Shown here one piece after another: positions 63,932 through 64,000 of a DNA stretch of 64,000 bases. Under the pieces are notes generated by a model. That model did not search any database. It worked only from the letters and a program-made list of their open reading frames with translations, and was not told the origin of the DNA. The stretch is from an uncultured Eubacteriales bacterium (GTDB taxonomy: Bacteria > Bacillota > Clostridia > TANB77 > UBA1234), in the NCBI GenBank assembly GCA_949283575.1, contig CASDSU010000028.1, positions 316,849 through 380,848 on the forward strand. The letters are read 5' to 3'. Numbering within the stretch: the stretch's first letter is position 1; each line of letters starts with the position of its first letter. The translations under genes were made by a program, and so were the position numbers.

Positions 63932-64000
63932 ATGAAATCAAATAGACGGAGTTTCGATGGTAACGGTAGTTATCACAGTAATAGTAATGTTAATTCTTTT
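63932..64000 (+). pseudogene. Start of another pilin-like gene, apparently frame-broken (continues past window end)
   Basis: An ATG with GGGAG upstream begins MKSNRR. In the next frame, from 63947, the sequence encodes GVSMVTVVITVIVMLIL, the leader type of the giant protein and the 14996 gene. One extra base (or two missing) before GGAGTTTCG separates the ATG from this segment. The window ends before more can be seen. Confidence 0.4.

Overview
The window is AT-rich chromosomal DNA from a member of the Clostridia, probably uncultured. This is inferred from the classical Gram-positive origin order (rpmH, dnaA, dnaN, recF, remB-like, gyrB), a four-subunit pyruvate:ferredoxin oxidoreductase, a GerMN spore-type protein, MecA, DUF4446 and Jag. 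The origin lies at about 40.3-42.9 kb. Most genes to its left are on the minus strand and most to its right on the plus strand, so the bulk is co-oriented with replication. No species name can be supported from the sequence alone.

Left arm. A cyclic-glucan-synthase-like gene, broken by one base, runs off the left edge. It is followed by a foreign-looking, GC-richer cluster of three related small proteins (5.1-6.7 kb, the third broken), porGDAB, a GerMN protein, mecA, a secreted phosphodiester glycosidase, a TtcA-like thiolase, a pilin-like protein with a small membrane protein, and a divergent radical SAM/SPASM maturase with a small lipoprotein. A tRNA-Pro at 17.2 kb marks the end of an integrated element of about 10.7 kb (about 17,228-27,897). 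The element carries RepA_N-type, TnpV and other small genes. Its defence cargo is an AAA+ ATPase plus subtilase pair, and a C5 methyltransferase (frameshifted) with a probable restriction enzyme. It ends with an unknown zinc-ribbon gene, an excisionase and a tyrosine integrase. From 28 to 33.4 kb, GC-richer single-gene units with their own strong promoters alternate with AT-rich host-like genes. After them come a phosphohexomutase and the gyrB-recF-dnaN-dnaA block.

Origin and right arm. The dnaA-dnaN gap holds DnaA boxes and a strikingly regular DnaA-trio array next to an AT-rich stretch. To the right lie rpmH-rnpA-yidC-jag, mnmE-mnmG-rsmG, parA-parB with four parS-like sites, DUF4446, two tRNA-Ser genes, maf, a ComEC-like hydrolase, an SLH protein, a 3D-domain protein and a very large surface protein. 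The surface protein has a pilin-like leader, InlB-type and MBG-type repeats and a long series of Cys-pair/LGH repeats, and is split by one base.

How the parts fit. The core supports replication initiation and segregation (DnaA, DnaN, RecF, GyrB, ParAB/parS), RNA maturation and tRNA modification (RnpA, MnmE, MnmG, RsmG, TtcA-like), membrane insertion (YidC, Jag) and ferredoxin-linked fermentation (PorGDAB). The accessory part is defence and surface display. Several accessory genes carry single-base frame breaks while the housekeeping genes are intact.
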